Of a stretch of DNA of 64,000 nucleotides, positions 63,827-64,000 are shown piece by piece. The translations under genes and the position numbers were made by a program. The DNA is from Aquabacter sp. L1I39 (GTDB lineage: Bacteria > Pseudomonadota > Alphaproteobacteria > Rhizobiales > Xanthobacteraceae), in contig NZ_CP072392.1 in the NCBI RefSeq assembly GCF_017742835.1, positions 3,557,695 through 3,621,694 on the forward strand, in the 5' to 3' direction. The first letter of the stretch is position 1; each line of letters starts with the position of its first letter. The notes below the pieces were generated by a model, which saw nothing but the letters and a program-made list of their open reading frames with translations, was not told the DNA's origin and did not search any database.

Positions 63827-64000
63827 ATGCGCGAAGCTCTCGTCTTCCATAGCGAACTGGATGCCGCCGCTCCCTGGGTGGAGGCGCTCAACGCCGAGCT
63901 GCCCGACCTGGATCTGCGAGTCTCGCCGGACGTGGGCGACCCCGAGGCCGTGCGCTATGCGCTGGTGTGGAAGCCGCCGCACGGCTTCTTCGCGCCGTTC
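63827..64000 (+). CDS. Glyoxylate/hydroxypyruvate reductase A family protein, N-terminal part (truncated by window end)
   Basis: The first 58 residues are visible: MREALVFHSELDAAAPWVEALN, then LRVSPDVGDPEAVRYALVWKPPHGFFAPF. The phrase YALVWKPPHG is characteristic of GhrA-type D-2-hydroxyacid dehydrogenases, which reduce glyoxylate and hydroxypyruvate with NADPH. The cofactor and catalytic parts lie beyond the window. The ATG at 63827 lies 33 nt after tRNA-Gln. Confidence 0.8.
   Translation, partial: MREALVFHSELDAAAPWVEALNAELPDLDLRVSPDVGDPEAVRYALVWKPPHGFFAPF

Overview
The window reads as a chromosomal segment of a GC-rich alphaproteobacterium of the Hyphomicrobiales (Rhizobiales), most likely Xanthobacteraceae (Xanthobacter, Azorhizobium or Ancylobacter type). 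This is inferred from gene families only. The pointers are an Omp25/Omp31-type porin-like protein, the cell-cycle regulator SciP, a PleC/DivJ-like histidine kinase core, the TSUP plus TIGR02186 gene pair, GANTC sites near sciP and a complete phosphonate C-P lyase operon. No transposase, integrase, phage gene, rRNA or CRISPR array was seen. Nearly all of the window is ordinary, tightly packed coding sequence.

Layout. 0.2-3.3 kb: outer-membrane protein, then an oxidoreductase/aminotransferase pair of the kind that builds amino sugars. 3.5-9.8 kb: murJ and a first RND efflux pair. 9.9-16.8 kb: cobT, an orphan histidine kinase, a secreted nuclease, then a co-directional run of GST, metallo-hydrolase, uracil-DNA glycosylase-like, HAD dehalogenase and Mrp genes. 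16.9-23.4 kb: an orphan TRAP binding protein, a small repeat protein, and glyQ and glyS separated by an MFS transporter. 23.8 kb: sciP. 24.3-32.9 kb: phnGHIJ-GNAT-phnKLMN on the minus strand, with divergent phnF and a flavoprotein. 32.9-40.4 kb: deacetylase, TerB-like/exonuclease pair, SDR, pdxY, PhzF, Old Yellow Enzyme and NUDIX genes. 40.4-42.4 kb: leuA with a probable leucine attenuator. 42.7-46.1 kb: a tripartite tricarboxylate transporter. 46.2-58.1 kb: tRNA-Lys, a secreted Ntn-hydrolase, AsmA, a second RND pair, an AraC regulator and edd. 58.4-59.0 kb: two Nif11-type leader peptides. 59.3-64 kb: metallo-hydrolase, TSUP/TIGR02186, crotonase, tRNA-Gln and a truncated reductase.

How genes work together. 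The phn genes encode the core C-P lyase complex (PhnGHIJ with the ABC-type subunits PhnK and PhnL), the PhnM hydrolase and the PhnN kinase. They sit beside a perfect palindrome that matches a PhnF-type operator. The phosphonate importer PhnCDE and the cyclic phosphodiesterase PhnP are not in the window. The Ttt genes form a receptor plus membrane pair with a terminator-like hairpin after the receptor gene. glyQ and glyS encode the two subunits of tetrameric glycyl-tRNA synthetase.

The points most worth following are the two paralogous Nif11-leader peptides with short cationic cores and no visible maturation genes, the unannotated leucine-rich leader peptide before leuA, a crotonase lacking both catalytic glutamates, and a small secreted protein made of three 25-residue repeats. 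Start codons were chosen from ribosome binding sites and family lengths. All function calls come from reading motifs by eye, without database searches.
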